This document shows positions 1-8,592 of a DNA stretch of 64,000 bases, piece by piece. Each line of letters begins with the position of its first letter. The first letter of the stretch is position 1. The position numbers were made by a program, and so were the translations under genes. Source of the DNA: Thermoanaerobacterium saccharolyticum (GTDB lineage Bacteria; Bacillota; Thermoanaerobacteria; Thermoanaerobacterales; Thermoanaerobacteraceae); NCBI RefSeq assembly GCF_000747665.1, contig NZ_BBKT01000032.1, positions 41,481 through 105,480 on the forward strand. Reading direction: 5' to 3'. The notes beneath the pieces were generated by a model. The model saw only the letters and a program-made list of their open reading frames with translations. It made no database searches and was not told the DNA's origin.

Positions 1-351
1 AACAATCGTCAGATCATTCATGGTTATTTTGAGTTTTGCACACATATATTGTACTGAACTTATACCAGGTATAATCTCCACTTGATTTTTATCAACATAT
101 TTTAAAATCAATTCAGCAATTCCATATAATAAAGGCTCACCAGATGCCAAAATGACAATATTACCTTCTTTTTTAAGAATACTGCTATAATCAGTTGAAG
201 CATTTATAATAATCTTTTCACATTCGATATCTTCAAATTCTTCAATATGCCTTTTCCCTCCTACCAACACATTCGCTTTTCTTATCTTTTCCAGTGCATA
301 ATTGGTAATAAACCTTCTATTCCCAGGACCCATTCCTACAATTGTTACCAT
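1..351 (-). CDS. cbiE: Cobalt-precorrin-7 (C5)-methyltransferase, partial (C-terminus outside window)
   Basis: Reading the minus strand from the ATG at 351 gives 117 open residues starting MVTIVGMGPGNRRF, which run off the left edge. The GMGPG loop near the N-terminus and the later ILASGEPLLYG segment are typical of SAM-dependent tetrapyrrole methylases of the CbiE/CobL-N type, which methylate the corrin ring in anaerobic cobalamin synthesis. It overlaps the end of cbiD by 7 bases, so translation is probably coupled. The missing C-terminal part means I cannot tell whether a CbiT domain is fused. Family call is firm; exact assignment rests on position after cbiD and cbiC. Confidence 0.85.
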   Translation of the reverse strand, partial: MVTIVGMGPGNRRFITNYALEKIRKANVLVGGKRHIEEFEDIECEKIIINASTDYSSILKKEGNIVILASGEPLLYGIAELILKYVDKNQVEIIPGISSVQYMCAKLKITMNDLTIV

Positions 352-1445
352 TTTATCTTATCACCTGCTTTTGCAATAATACCTCTTTTTAATGAAATAA
401 GATGAACTTCTATGTCTAATTTATCGTAAACATATTGTTTACACTTAGCATATATTCGCTCAGCAATAAACTTACTAAAGCATTGTATATTAATACCTGA
501 GCTTTCAACTATATCAAGTGCTTCTTCCGTGGTATTTGAATCCAAAACTTTATCAACAATATTTCTATCCGCTCCAAAATGTGCAGCATACGCCGCCATT
601 ATTTCTGCTCTAGCATCTGCAACATGACTATGGGTATTAAATATTCCTGCTGATACTTTTATAAGCTTTCCTATGTGGCCAGCCAAAATTATTCCTGTAA
701 AACCGAACTCTACAGCCTTTTCCAGCATAAAACCTAAAAAGTTCCCATATGAAACTACGATTTTCTCATCAATACCTTCCTTAACAGCATATTCTTTACC
801 GTAGTTCCCCGGAGAAAAAACAACTTCCTTGTGTCCTTCGGCAGAAAGAACCGACAATTCTAATTCCAAAGACGATTTATAGGCATCTTCCGACATTGGC
901 TCTACAATCCCTGTTGTACCAAGTATCGATATACCACCTACGATTCCCAGCCTCGGATTGAAGGTTTTTAATGCAACAGTTTCGCCTCCTGGTACACTTA
1001 TGGTAATTTTAACGCCTTTTCCTTTTGGCAATACTTTTCCAACTTCATTCAATATCATAGACATTGGCACAGGATTAATAGCAGGTTTACCAGGGCTTAC
1101 AGGTAGGCCTGGTTTCGTGACCACTCCGACTCCATCTCCTCCATATACTTCTATGCCTTCACTTTCTTTTACCTCTGCCTTTGAATAAATTATAAGTCCA
1201 TGAGTAACATCTGGGTCGTCTCCGCCATCTTTCATTATTCCACATTTTACCCAACCATCGCCAGATGTTATATCCAAAACCTCAAGTTTAAGTCTCCATC
1301 CTTTGGGAGTATCTATCTCTATAGCATCTATTTTTTCTTTTTTAAAAAGCATGTAAGTAGAAGCTTTAGATGCAGCGGCTGCACAAGAACCTGTTGTATA
1401 TCCGTATTTTAATTTTTTACCCCTCTTATATGTAAAATTCTCCAT
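345..1445 (-). CDS. cbiD: Cobalt-precorrin-5B (C1)-methyltransferase
   Basis: A 366-residue protein with the CbiD N-terminal signature (KYGYTTGSCAAAASKA) and glycine-rich C-terminal segments (GILAGHIGKLIKVSAGIFNTH in two parts). CbiD methylates C1 of cobalt-precorrin-5B in the oxygen-independent cobalamin route. I chose the ATG at 1445. A TTG three codons upstream is open but would lie on the weak AAGG ribosome site. It sits 11 bases after cbiC and overlaps cbiE, consistent with one operon in the order cbiX-cbiC-cbiD-cbiE. Length matches the family. Confidence 0.95.
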   Translation of the reverse strand: MENFTYKRGKKLKYGYTTGSCAAAASKASTYMLFKKEKIDAIEIDTPKGWRLKLEVLDITSGDGWVKCGIMKDGGDDPDVTHGLIIYSKAEVKESEGIEVYGGDGVGVVTKPGLPVSPGKPAINPVPMSMILNEVGKVLPKGKGVKITISVPGGETVALKTFNPRLGIVGGISILGTTGIVEPMSEDAYKSSLELELSVLSAEGHKEVVFSPGNYGKEYAVKEGIDEKIVVSYGNFLGFMLEKAVEFGFTGIILAGHIGKLIKVSAGIFNTHSHVADARAEIMAAYAAHFGADRNIVDKVLDSNTTEEALDIVESSGINIQCFSKFIAERIYAKCKQYVYDKLDIEVHLISLKRGIIAKAGDKIKW

Positions 1446-1456
1446 ACACAACAACC

Positions 1457-2080
1457 TTATCTATCAATCATATATAGGAGGCTATTTACAATAGCTGTTG
1501 CAACAGTTGTTCCTCCTTTTGCTCCTTCTGTAACAATATAAGGTACATTCAATTTTTTTAATTCTTCTTTTGCTTCCTTAGCTCCTACAAATCCCACTGG
1601 AACACCAATAATGACAGATGGATAAACCATTCCATCTCGCACCAACTCTATAAGCCTAAACAAAGCAGTAGGAGCATTGCCAATTGCAAAGATCTTATTT
1701 TTTTCATCTTTTATAGCTACTTCAATAGCCGCCATAGATCTTGTAATATTACATTTGCGTGAAAATTCCATGGTTTCTGGAAGATCTATATAACTTTTAA
1801 CTTTTGAACCTACTTTTTTTAATGCGTCTTTATTTATTCCTGCTTCCAACATCTTTGTATCACTAACTATATGTAACCCACATTTTAAAGCATCTAAAGT
1901 AGACTCTATAGCTTTATCAGAAAATTTTACTATACTTGAGTAATCATAATCTGCTGTAGCATGAATTACACGCTTAATTATTAAAAGTTCCTTTTCGTTG
2001 AATTTAGACTCATCTATATTTTTACCAATTATTTCAAAACTCCTTTCCTCAATTCGACATGGGTCCTTAATGTAGTTCAT
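1457..2080 (-). CDS. cbiC: Cobalt-precorrin-8 methylmutase
   Basis: A 207-residue protein that moves a methyl group from C11 to C12 to form cobyrinate. The CbiC/CobH signature regions are visible: YIKDPCRIEERSFEII at the N-terminus, VIHATADYDY around residue 40 (with the catalytic His) and the C-terminal GVPVGFVGAKEAKEEL. Full length for the family. It lies between cbiX and cbiD in the same orientation with a short spacer, so it is part of the cobalamin operon. Confidence 0.95.
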   Translation of the reverse strand: MNYIKDPCRIEERSFEIIGKNIDESKFNEKELLIIKRVIHATADYDYSSIVKFSDKAIESTLDALKCGLHIVSDTKMLEAGINKDALKKVGSKVKSYIDLPETMEFSRKCNITRSMAAIEVAIKDEKNKIFAIGNAPTALFRLIELVRDGMVYPSVIIGVPVGFVGAKEAKEELKKLNVPYIVTEGAKGGTTVATAIVNSLLYMIDR

Positions 2081-2100
2081 AATTTCTCTCTCCCAACCAA

Positions 2101-2467
2101 TTACCTTATTTCTTCAATTCTGTTCAAAAGAATGTCAACAATTCTATCATCATAACCAATTGGTCTTGCAAACTTAATTGAAATAGTTGGATATTTTTCT
2201 ATTTCTTTTTTTAAGATTGAAGGTATATCTATTTTTATATGCATTCCCTCAAACAAAAAAAAGTGGAGCTACTATAATATCAAAAATACCTTCTTCTACA
2301 AACTGCTTAATAGAAGCAGGTATATCTGGAAAATCAAATTCCATAAATCCAGCCTTTACGCTTTTATATTTATTTAAACTCTGAATCTTATTTACAACCT
2401 CAATTACTACATTTTTTGCTTCATTTGCTCGACTTCCATGAGCTACTATTAACAAACCTCTGTCCAT
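2101..2467 (-). pseudogene. cbiX: CbiX-type sirohydrochlorin cobaltochelatase, frameshifted
   Basis: The first 72 residues (LLIVAHGSRANEAK with the metal-binding His, ending IIVAPLFFV then stop) match small CbiX chelatases that insert cobalt into sirohydrochlorin. In another frame the gene continues LFEGMHIKIDIPSIL (second metal-site His) to a stop at 2101, giving about 121 residues, normal for CbiX-S. The break is an A-run of 8 at 2255-2262 (T-run on the coding strand); 7 bases would restore the frame exactly through APLFLFEGMH. No other damage is visible, so the gene is probably intact in the organism, or it switches by slippage. First gene of the cobalamin operon. Confidence 0.85.
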
Positions 2468-2638
2468 TATTTAACTTCCTCTCGTATAAAATTTTTAAAA
2501 ATAAAATTCTATATTATTTTATCATATTGGAAAAAATTTCGCATTATTTTTAAGTAATCACTTTTAAATGAGTATAAGTTTTTAAATTTTTTTCATAAAA
2601 TGTCTTTAAGTTAATACAAATCACATATACACAACTAT

Positions 2639-2677
2639 AAAAAGATCCAAGTATACACATTATACATGGATCTTTTT
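2639..2677 (-). terminator. Rho-independent terminator after hemerythrin gene
   Basis: Inverted repeat with 16-base arms (2639-2654 and 2662-2677, one mismatch) and a 7-base loop. The arms start with A5 and end with T5, so it can work in both directions. It lies just downstream of the hemerythrin stop at 2693. Confidence 0.8.
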
Positions 2678-2692
2678 AGATAAGTTTATTAT

Positions 2693-3100
2693 TTACTCAA
2701 TAGGATGTGCTTTTATGTATTCACCGTATTTTTTGTCTACTTTGCTTATATGGTTTATAAGCCAATCGACTAACTTACGGTTTAAAGTGGTTACTATTGA
2801 TACGCTGACACCATTCTTTTTAACGTCGTTTTCTATTTCTTGTATGTCACTTATAAATTTCTCGTGAAGCTTTTTATGCTGAGGTAACTCTGGGTATTTG
2901 TACTTTTCTAAAAGTTTTTCCTCATCGCCAAAATGCTTTACTGTGTATTCTCTTAAAAACCCCAGTATCTCATGGACCTTGTCTTGACCTTGCTGTTTCA
3001 TACACGCATCAAAAACATCGTTGACCCTATTGAAAAGTTCTTTGTGCTCTTCATCTATCATGTCTATGCCGACAGACAATGACTGCTGCCACTTTATCAT
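2693..3100 (-). CDS. Bacteriohemerythrin
   Basis: A 135-residue single-domain hemerythrin-like protein that binds O2 reversibly at a di-iron site. The iron-ligand pattern is visible in order: the DEEHKELF segment near residue 17, HFGDEEKLLEKYKYP with HxxxEE near 57, QHKKLHEKF near 73, and WLINHISKVDKKYGEYI near 113. Standard length for bacteriohemerythrin. It is a single gene ended by a strong hairpin. In an obligate anaerobe it probably senses or buffers oxygen; partners are not identifiable here. Confidence 0.92.
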   Translation of the reverse strand: MIKWQQSLSVGIDMIDEEHKELFNRVNDVFDACMKQQGQDKVHEILGFLREYTVKHFGDEEKLLEKYKYPELPQHKKLHEKFISDIQEIENDVKKNGVSVSIVTTLNRKLVDWLINHISKVDKKYGEYIKAHPIE

Positions 3101-3151
3101 TCAAACTCCTCCTCTCGAAAATTCTTGTTACATAATAATTATAATACATAT

Positions 3152-3664
3152 TTATTCGACAAAAAATCCTTTTTCCTTAAGTTTTTTCTCGATTCTATTT
3201 AAAACTTCTTTCGAATCAGCTTCTACAGTATGCAGATGAACGCCTTCTGTCAATGATGACAAAAGGGTTGCTTTAGCATTTTTCACGCTTTCCATAAATC
3301 TTTCAACATCATACCGAGATGAAATCATCAATAATCCTCTTATTTCGCCATAAAGGGGATGTTCAACAATCACGTCTAAGACTTTTCCGCCGTTATCCAC
3401 AATAGTATTCAGCTCTTCCTCAGTCCTATCAAAATAATGTTTGCTTGCAATTACTTTTGTGTATTTGCTTTTATCGCTTGAACCTAAAATATAACCTTGC
3501 GGAGTAGATAATATCTTTATTCCTTCTGCTCTTAATATGGCTATGTCTTGCACAATTACCTGTCTCGTAACACCCAAAACATCCGCTAGTCTATTGCCTT
3601 TAATAGGTCCTTTCTCTGTTTTTAAAATCTCTATTATCTTATCTCTTCTTTCTGCCGAATTCAT
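3152..3664 (-). CDS. niaR: NiaR-type niacin-responsive transcriptional repressor
   Basis: A 170-residue protein with an N-terminal HTH_11 winged helix (residues about 5-60, RLADVLGVTRQVIVQDI) and a C-terminal 3H domain. The conserved histidines are visible in IASKHYFDRT, IVEHPLYGEIRG and EGVHLHTVEA. Proteins of this build (NiaR/YrxA) repress NAD-synthesis and niacin-uptake genes in response to nicotinic acid. No NAD gene is next to it here, so any regulon lies elsewhere. It ends 51 bases before the hemerythrin start. Confidence 0.88.
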   Translation of the reverse strand: MNSAERRDKIIEILKTEKGPIKGNRLADVLGVTRQVIVQDIAILRAEGIKILSTPQGYILGSSDKSKYTKVIASKHYFDRTEEELNTIVDNGGKVLDVIVEHPLYGEIRGLLMISSRYDVERFMESVKNAKATLLSSLTEGVHLHTVEADSKEVLNRIEKKLKEKGFFVE

Positions 3665-3699
3665 TCATCAACACCTCTTAAAGATACAAAATTGCACAT

Positions 3700-4263
3700 T
3701 TATATTTTAACTCTCTTAGAGGCATTTATCATGGCATTTGAAACCATTAGAAAAATCCCCGTTGCTATAAATAAGTCTCCTACGCTGAAAGTCTTTGGAA
3801 GAGGATACGGCTTTGGTAGATAAAAAACATCACACAAAAATTTAAGCTTTGTAGATGAAGTCATGGCCTGATGAGTTGGAATGATGTTTTTTGTAAGCTC
3901 AGGCACTAAATAGCCAATCCCAGCCGCTTTAAGAGAATCTATAGATACGGGCATCCTTCCACCATTTGCGAAAATGACTATGAAATTTAAAATAATGCCT
4001 ATAGATATTATTTTCATGTATTTATTATGTCTATTGAAATAAAGACCTATAAAAAGCATCAAATAATCCAAGAAATGTATGTACGCTCTATATGTCATTA
4101 TGATTGGGTATTTATCCGTTAAGTTAAGCAGTCCAAACTCAAGCCCAAAGCCAAGTATAAAAAAAATAGGCATTTTTATATCTATGTCGGCAATGCCGCT
4201 TAGTTTTCCTCTCCTTAATAGAAAGCCGTATATAAACGAAGCGCCAAGAGAATCAAAAATCAT
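3700..4263 (-). CDS. DUF5317 family membrane protein
   Basis: A 187-residue integral membrane protein with about five hydrophobic segments (for example FFILGFGLEFGLL and IISIGIILNFIVIFANGG). The NGGRMPVS motif near residue 100 followed by a HQAMTSSTKL stretch is what I associate with DUF5317 proteins of clostridia. Function is unknown. It overlaps the end of the HD-GYP gene by 11 bases, so the two are translationally coupled and probably act together at the membrane. Confidence 0.7.
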   Translation of the reverse strand: MIFDSLGASFIYGFLLRRGKLSGIADIDIKMPIFFILGFGLEFGLLNLTDKYPIIMTYRAYIHFLDYLMLFIGLYFNRHNKYMKIISIGIILNFIVIFANGGRMPVSIDSLKAAGIGYLVPELTKNIIPTHQAMTSSTKLKFLCDVFYLPKPYPLPKTFSVGDLFIATGIFLMVSNAMINASKRVKI

Positions 4264-5527
4264 GTTTAAAATCCTCCTTATTCTTTTCGTATGCTTTTTT
4301 AAAGAGCTTTATTATTCTTGGACTAAACTGCGTACCTTCACTATCAACTATTATCTTGTACGCTTCTTCTCTCGTGTAAGCATTTCGGTAAGGCCTATCA
4401 GAAACAAGTGCATCAAATACATCTGCAATAGCCAATATCTCTGCTTCCAGCGGTATCTGCCTTCCGCTTATCCCGTCAGGATAACCATTTCCATTGTACC
4501 ATTCATGGTGATATCTAACCCAATACCTTACGTTTTTTAAAAAAGGCACATCTTTCAATATCTCATAACCACTGACAGGGTGCTGTTTGATATGATCGTA
4601 TTCTTCTTTCGATAGTTTTCCAGGTTTGTTTAAAATATTTTCAACGATGCCTATCTTGCCTACATCATGTAGAAGCGCAGCTATACGCACCATTTCAGTA
4701 TGTGCTTCACTGAATCCAGCTTCTCTGCAAAGATAAACGGCTAATTTTTCTACACTTTTAGAATGTCCCAAAGTGTATCTGTCTTTGGCCTCTAATGCCT
4801 TCGTAAGAGCATTTATGGTATCATAATAAGACTGTTTAAGATCCATGTATAGTTTAAACATATATCTAACCATCAAAAGCGGTACAAAAAAGATTACCAA
4901 AGAAATATATCCATAAGCAACAAATGTAAATGCCATTAAAATACCTATAAATGCTAAAAACAGGAAATTTGTTACCATCCAACTAAAATCTTTGAGCCAA
5001 GTCTTTATAAAAGATTTATTTAATAATAGTGAAACTAATACAGTTACTAGTATATTATTTAAAAAATAATATACTATTGCAGCAGCAATGGCTTGTAAAA
5101 TATAATTAGGATATACTAAAGTACCTGTTTTACCACCTAAATATTTATATGTTAAACCACCTAAACCAACGCTAATAGCTATTTGTGAAATATTAAATAA
5201 AGTTTTATAATACGGCTTGTTGAATACCCATTCAATACTATTATCCCTTCTTTTTACAATCTCTAAAAGATATCCTAACGTGCCTATTATGGCCGCCTCA
5301 TATGGACCAAATATTAACAATGCCATTAAATCAATAGCATATCCTACCGAAACAGTTACTTGTTTGTTAATATATATCGGTAATGATTCTGTTACTGCAG
5401 CAATTAATCCAAAAATAACAATTTCCCCAGAATAATTATAATTTATATTTAATATAGAATATATTATAAATGTCATCCCTAATATTGTTATTAATGCAAT
5501 GTACACTTTTGTTTTATTATTAAACAT
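4253..5527 (-). CDS. Membrane HD-GYP domain protein (putative c-di-GMP phosphodiesterase)
   Basis: A 424-residue protein. Residues 1-215 form six to eight membrane helices; residues 240-420 form a complete HD-GYP domain. LLHDVGKIGI carries the HD pair, IKQHPVSGYEIL and the YHHEWYNGNGYPDG segment carry further ligands and the GYP motif, then ADVFDALVSDRPYR. Such domains hydrolyse cyclic di-GMP. I start at the ATG at 5527, because GGAGAGG lies just upstream; the longer reading uses a TTG without a site. It follows a 27-residue peptide gene by 38 bases and overlaps a DUF5317 gene. The membrane half probably senses something at or in the membrane. Confidence 0.9.
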   Translation of the reverse strand: MFNNKTKVYIALITILGMTFIIYSILNINYNYSGEIVIFGLIAAVTESLPIYINKQVTVSVGYAIDLMALLIFGPYEAAIIGTLGYLLEIVKRRDNSIEWVFNKPYYKTLFNISQIAISVGLGGLTYKYLGGKTGTLVYPNYILQAIAAAIVYYFLNNILVTVLVSLLLNKSFIKTWLKDFSWMVTNFLFLAFIGILMAFTFVAYGYISLVIFFVPLLMVRYMFKLYMDLKQSYYDTINALTKALEAKDRYTLGHSKSVEKLAVYLCREAGFSEAHTEMVRIAALLHDVGKIGIVENILNKPGKLSKEEYDHIKQHPVSGYEILKDVPFLKNVRYWVRYHHEWYNGNGYPDGISGRQIPLEAEILAIADVFDALVSDRPYRNAYTREEAYKIIVDSEGTQFSPRIIKLFKKAYEKNKEDFKHDF

Positions 5528-5565
5528 CGTATCCTCTCCAAAGTTCAAAAATTACCACCCAAACC

Positions 5566-5649
5566 TTAATTCCATTGTAAGTTTGCTCCTCCAGCAAGTG
5601 CTAATGCCAACAAAGCAAGAAGAACTTTTATGATTGTTGCTTTTTTCAT
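5566..5649 (-). CDS. Small secreted-peptide-like ORF (27 aa)
   Basis: A 27-codon ORF with a near-ideal ribosome site (AAAGGAGGG, 8-9 bases before the ATG). It starts MKKATIIKVLLALLALALAG and ends GANLQWN: two lysines, a hydrophobic leucine/alanine core with an ALAGG end resembling a signal-peptidase or GG-type cut, then a short polar tail with one Trp. It precedes the membrane HD-GYP gene by 38 bases in the same direction. I do not recognise it. It could be a secreted signal peptide, a small membrane protein or a leader peptide. Good site and context support translation; no homology evidence. Confidence 0.5.
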   Translation of the reverse strand: MKKATIIKVLLALLALALAGGANLQWN

Positions 5650-5742
5650 CCTGAAACCCTCCTTTACCAAAGATGCTCTCAAGCTTCTCAAGCTTCAGGC
5701 GAAACGCTACGCTTAATAAAGGTTTGGGTAAAAATAAGCTAT

Positions 5743-6408
5743 TTAATTATCGACAGTCGAAATGACACGCCTGTTTAAAGCGTCTAATGTCGCTTTTACA
5801 AGTGCTTCACCATCATCCTTTTTTACAATGCTGGAGCCTACAAGAAGCTCCTCTCCTTGAGGTGTTGCATGTGTCACTGCGACTATAGCTATACGCTTTT
5901 TGGCAAAAGAATATATATCAACATCTTCTAAAATAAGATTGTGATCATCTGGAAGTATTTTGGATACACACTCAAGTGTGGCATTTACGATTATCCTGTT
6001 TTTATTTCTCTCTGTATTTACACCTTTGTATACACCTTCATATATTTCAGAGCCTTTTGTAAGTACAACGGTTGCTTCTAAGTTCACTCCATTGTTAGCA
6101 AACGTTAAATTTGTAAACGCGATTCTCTCATCGTTATAATATCTGCCACTTGTCTCCACCTGTGCGACGCTAATTATCTTGTAGTTTACATCTACTTTAA
6201 ACTCAGCCATTAAAACCGATTGTACATCTCTTGCAATTTGCTTCGCATTTCTTGATGTATCAGCCAATACGTGAATCTCAGCAATCTGACCATTTTCAGC
6301 TATAATCCTACTTGATATTACACTTTGTACCCTATTTATCAATTCTTCCATAGAATTGATAACTTCTTTTGTTAATTCAGCCAACGTGCTCACACTCCAT
6401 TTTTTCAA
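5743..6408 (-). CDS. Conserved hypothetical protein, function unknown
   Basis: A 221-residue soluble protein with no signal peptide or membrane helix. Residues 20-85 (RVQSVISSRIIAENGQIAEI, then HVLADTSRNAKQIARDVQSV) look like an alpha/beta unit, and the C-terminal half has regularly spaced strands (IAIVAVTHATPQGEELLVGS). I do not recognise the family with certainty. It follows hpf (100 bases and a terminator between them) and precedes the peptide/HD-GYP genes; neither neighbour gives a clear role. Coding potential is clear from length and normal composition. Confidence 0.75.
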   Translation of the reverse strand: MKKWSVSTLAELTKEVINSMEELINRVQSVISSRIIAENGQIAEIHVLADTSRNAKQIARDVQSVLMAEFKVDVNYKIISVAQVETSGRYYNDERIAFTNLTFANNGVNLEATVVLTKGSEIYEGVYKGVNTERNKNRIIVNATLECVSKILPDDHNLILEDVDIYSFAKKRIAIVAVTHATPQGEELLVGSSIVKKDDGEALVKATLDALNRRVISTVDN

Positions 6409-6473
6409 TCAACTTTTACACATACAGGAATAATATTCTACAAAAAATTCTATTTTCCTTCTTTATTGCATAA

Positions 6474-6506
6474 AAAAATTGAGGGTTTTTTTAACCCCCA
6501 ATTTTT
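6474..6506 (-). terminator. Rho-independent terminator after hpf
   Basis: Arms 6474-6487 and 6493-6506 form a 14-base stem (one mismatch) with A5/T5 ends; placed 4 bases beyond the hpf stop codon. Confidence 0.85.
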
Positions 6507-6509
6507 GTC

Positions 6510-7049
6510 TCACATTGTCGGCTCTATCAAGCCATATTTGCCGTCTTTTCTCTTATATACCACTGTAAAATCTTCTGTATCAGAATTCGTAAATACAAAG
6601 AAATTATGCCCTAAAAGATTCATTTGAAGTATGGCTTCCTGCACAGACATAGGCTTCACAGCAAATCTCTTAGTCTTTACAACTTCAAACTCCGATTCAT
6701 CCTGTACATCATTTTTTATGTAATCCTGTTGAGCATCAAATCTGATTGAATCTGGTGTAAAATTGTTTTTAAGTTTCGTCTTGTACTTTAATATTTGTTT
6801 TTCAAGCTTATCAACAACGTTATCTATCGAAGCGTACATATCGTCGCTTACCTCTTCAGCTCTAAATATCATCCCTCTAAAAGGTATTGTAACCTCTGCA
6901 ATCTGATTATTTTTCTGAACACTCATGACGACACGTGCTTCTGTGTCATCTGCAAAAAACTTTTCTATCTTGCTTAAACTCTTTATGGCTGCATTTCTAA
7001 GTCCATCTGTTATCATCATGCCATTTCTACCGCTTACTGTAATCCTCAT
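6510..7049 (-). CDS. hpf: Ribosome hibernation promoting factor, long form
   Basis: A 179-residue long-form HPF. Residues 1-95 are the S30AE/YfiA domain that binds the 30S A/P sites (RITVSGRNGMMITDGLRN, then EVTIPFRGMIFRAEE). Residues 120-179 are the C-terminal dimerisation domain (VKTKRFAVKPMSVQEAILQM, NLLGHNFFVFTNSDTE) that joins two ribosomes into 100S. I start at the ATG at 7049, with AAGGAG about 9 bases upstream; an in-frame TTG at 7058 abuts the ribosome site. Monocistronic, ended by a strong hairpin. Usually induced in stationary phase. Confidence 0.95.
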   Translation of the reverse strand: MRITVSGRNGMMITDGLRNAAIKSLSKIEKFFADDTEARVVMSVQKNNQIAEVTIPFRGMIFRAEEVSDDMYASIDNVVDKLEKQILKYKTKLKNNFTPDSIRFDAQQDYIKNDVQDESEFEVVKTKRFAVKPMSVQEAILQMNLLGHNFFVFTNSDTEDFTVVYKRKDGKYGLIEPTM

Positions 7050-7164
7050 ACAATACAACTCCTTTCTTTATGTCTATATTATTATAATTCTACATGAAAT
7101 CTAATATTCCTGCATGGGTTTTCACTATATTTTGCGAATTTTGCAAAATATAATATAATTGAAT

Positions 7165-7185
7165 AAAAGGGTGCTTCTGCACCCC
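7165..7185 (-). terminator. Terminator after amino-acid ABC operon
   Basis: GGGTGC / GCACCC stem with a 4-base loop, followed on the minus strand by TTTTATT; 8 bases beyond the ATPase stop codon. Confidence 0.7.
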
Positions 7186-7192
7186 GTTAAAC

Positions 7193-7915
7193 TTACAGTA
7201 TTTTGCTAAAAAATTCTTTTGTCCTTGGGCTTTTAGGATTGCTAAAAAGTTCTTCAGGAGAACCTTCCTCTACAATCACTCCGTCATCTACAAAAATGAC
7301 TCTGTCTGCAACCTCTTTTGCAAAGCCCATCTCATGAGTCACAACTACCATAGTCATGCCTTCGTTTGCAAGTTCTTTCATGACATTTAAGACTTCCTTG
7401 ACCATCTCCGGGTCAAGTGCAGATGTAGGTTCATCGAAAAGCATCACATCAGGCTGCATAGCCAGCGCTCTGGCAATAGCAAGCCTTTGCTTCTGACCGC
7501 CAGATAGCTTTACAGGATATGCATCTTTTTTGTCTTCAAGCCCAACTTTTTTTAATAGCCTGATGGCAATATCTTCTGCAGTTTTTTTATCCATCTTCTT
7601 TACTTTTATAGGAGCCAACGTTATATTGCCAATAGCAGTCATATTAGGAAATAAATTAAAGTGTTGAAAGACCATGCCGACTTTTTGGCGTATCATATTT
7701 ATATCAGCCTTTTTGTCATTGATTTTCTCCCCTTCAATGTATATGTCACCTTTTGTCGGCTCTTCAAGAAGGTTTATGCACCTTAATATGGTGCTTTTCC
7801 CAGAACCACTGGGACCGATTATTACCAAAACTTCACCTTTTTTCACTTCTAAGCTTACACCTTTTAAGACTTCTAAATTGCCAAATCTTTTATGGAGGTT
7901 ATCAACGCGTATCAC
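7193..7915 (-). CDS. Polar amino-acid ABC transporter, ATP-binding protein (GlnQ type)
   Basis: A 240-residue ATPase with Walker A (GPSGSGKST, residue about 33), Q-loop ([13 protein letters not shown]), signature [15 protein letters not shown], Walker B ([14 protein letters not shown]) and the switch His ([10 protein letters not shown]). It matches GlnQ/ArtP-type ATPases at full length. It starts with GTG at 7915, 9-10 bases after AAGGAGG, and overlaps the permease gene by 14 bases. Third gene of a substrate-binding protein, permease, ATPase operon. The substrate (Gln, Arg, Cys or other) cannot be told from sequence. Confidence 0.95.
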   Translation of the reverse strand: MIRVDNLHKRFGNLEVLKGVSLEVKKGEVLVIIGPSGSGKSTILRCINLLEEPTKGDIYIEGEKINDKKADINMIRQKVGMVFQHFNLFPNMTAIGNITLAPIKVKKMDKKTAEDIAIRLLKKVGLEDKKDAYPVKLSGGQKQRLAIARALAMQPDVMLFDEPTSALDPEMVKEVLNVMKELANEGMTMVVVTHEMGFAKEVADRVIFVDDGVIVEEGSPEELFSNPKSPRTKEFFSKIL

Positions 7916-8564
7916 CAGTCCTTAACCTCCTTTCAAATATGCTTAAAAGCCTTGAGAATACCAGTGTCATTACAAAGTAAATGACTGCTATTATCATAAG
8001 AGGCTCAAATGCCCTATATGTCACGCTGGATACTATCTCTGCTTGCCTTGTAAGATCTGCAAAGCCTATCACAGATACTATGGACGACTCTTTAAGCATT
8101 ACAACAAACTCGTTGCCTAAAGCCGGCAAGATATTTTTTATTGCCTGGGGAATTATGACGTACCTCATTGCCATGCTGTGAGACATGCCTAAAGAGCGAG
8201 AGGCTTCCATCTGTCCCGGATCTACCGCTTGAATGCCAGAGCGTATTATCTCCGCCACATATCCGGCACTGTTCATAGAAAGGGCTATTATTCCTACTAC
8301 AAATCCAGGAAACTTTATGCCAAATTGAGGCAAACCGTTGTATATGATGAGTATCTGCACTAAGAGTGGCGTCCCTCTTATTATCTCTACATATGCTGAG
8401 CCAATAAAGCTTAATATCTTTACGCTGGACATCTTCATCAAAGCTACAATCAATCCCAATACAGCACCTATTGCCACAGATATGATAGTAAGCTCTATAG
8501 TCATTATGAGTCCATTTATAAAAAGCTGAGTGTATTGTGGCATACTTGAAAAATCAAGATTCAT
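7902..8564 (-). CDS. Polar amino-acid ABC transporter, permease (HisM/GlnP type)
   Basis: A 220-residue membrane protein with about five helices and the EAA loop typical of polar amino-acid permeases ([20 protein letters not shown] around residue 140). The early [19 protein letters not shown] helix and the [20 protein letters not shown] segment are also characteristic. It forms the channel with the ATPase encoded downstream and the lipoprotein encoded upstream, 28 bases away. A single permease gene implies a homodimer. Confidence 0.93.
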   Translation of the reverse strand: MNLDFSSMPQYTQLFINGLIMTIELTIISVAIGAVLGLIVALMKMSSVKILSFIGSAYVEIIRGTPLLVQILIIYNGLPQFGIKFPGFVVGIIALSMNSAGYVAEIIRSGIQAVDPGQMEASRSLGMSHSMAMRYVIIPQAIKNILPALGNEFVVMLKESSIVSVIGFADLTRQAEIVSSVTYRAFEPLMIIAVIYFVMTLVFSRLLSIFERRLRTGDTR

Positions 8565-8592
8565 TAACTGTTTATTCTCCTTTCAAGAGACT

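Noticed and set aside
958..1412. Plus-strand ORFs opposite cbiD
   Set aside because: Shadow frames of a clearly conserved minus-strand gene; no ribosome sites and low-complexity translation.
2468..2638. Cobalamin riboswitch before the cbi genes
   Set aside because: The 170 bases upstream of cbiX show neither the B12 box nor the required length before the hemerythrin terminator.
5650..5742. Cyclic di-GMP-I riboswitch before the HD-GYP gene
   Set aside because: The expected conserved core of the aptamer (AAACC plus GCAAAGCC-like loops) is absent; only a structured leader of unknown kind can be claimed.
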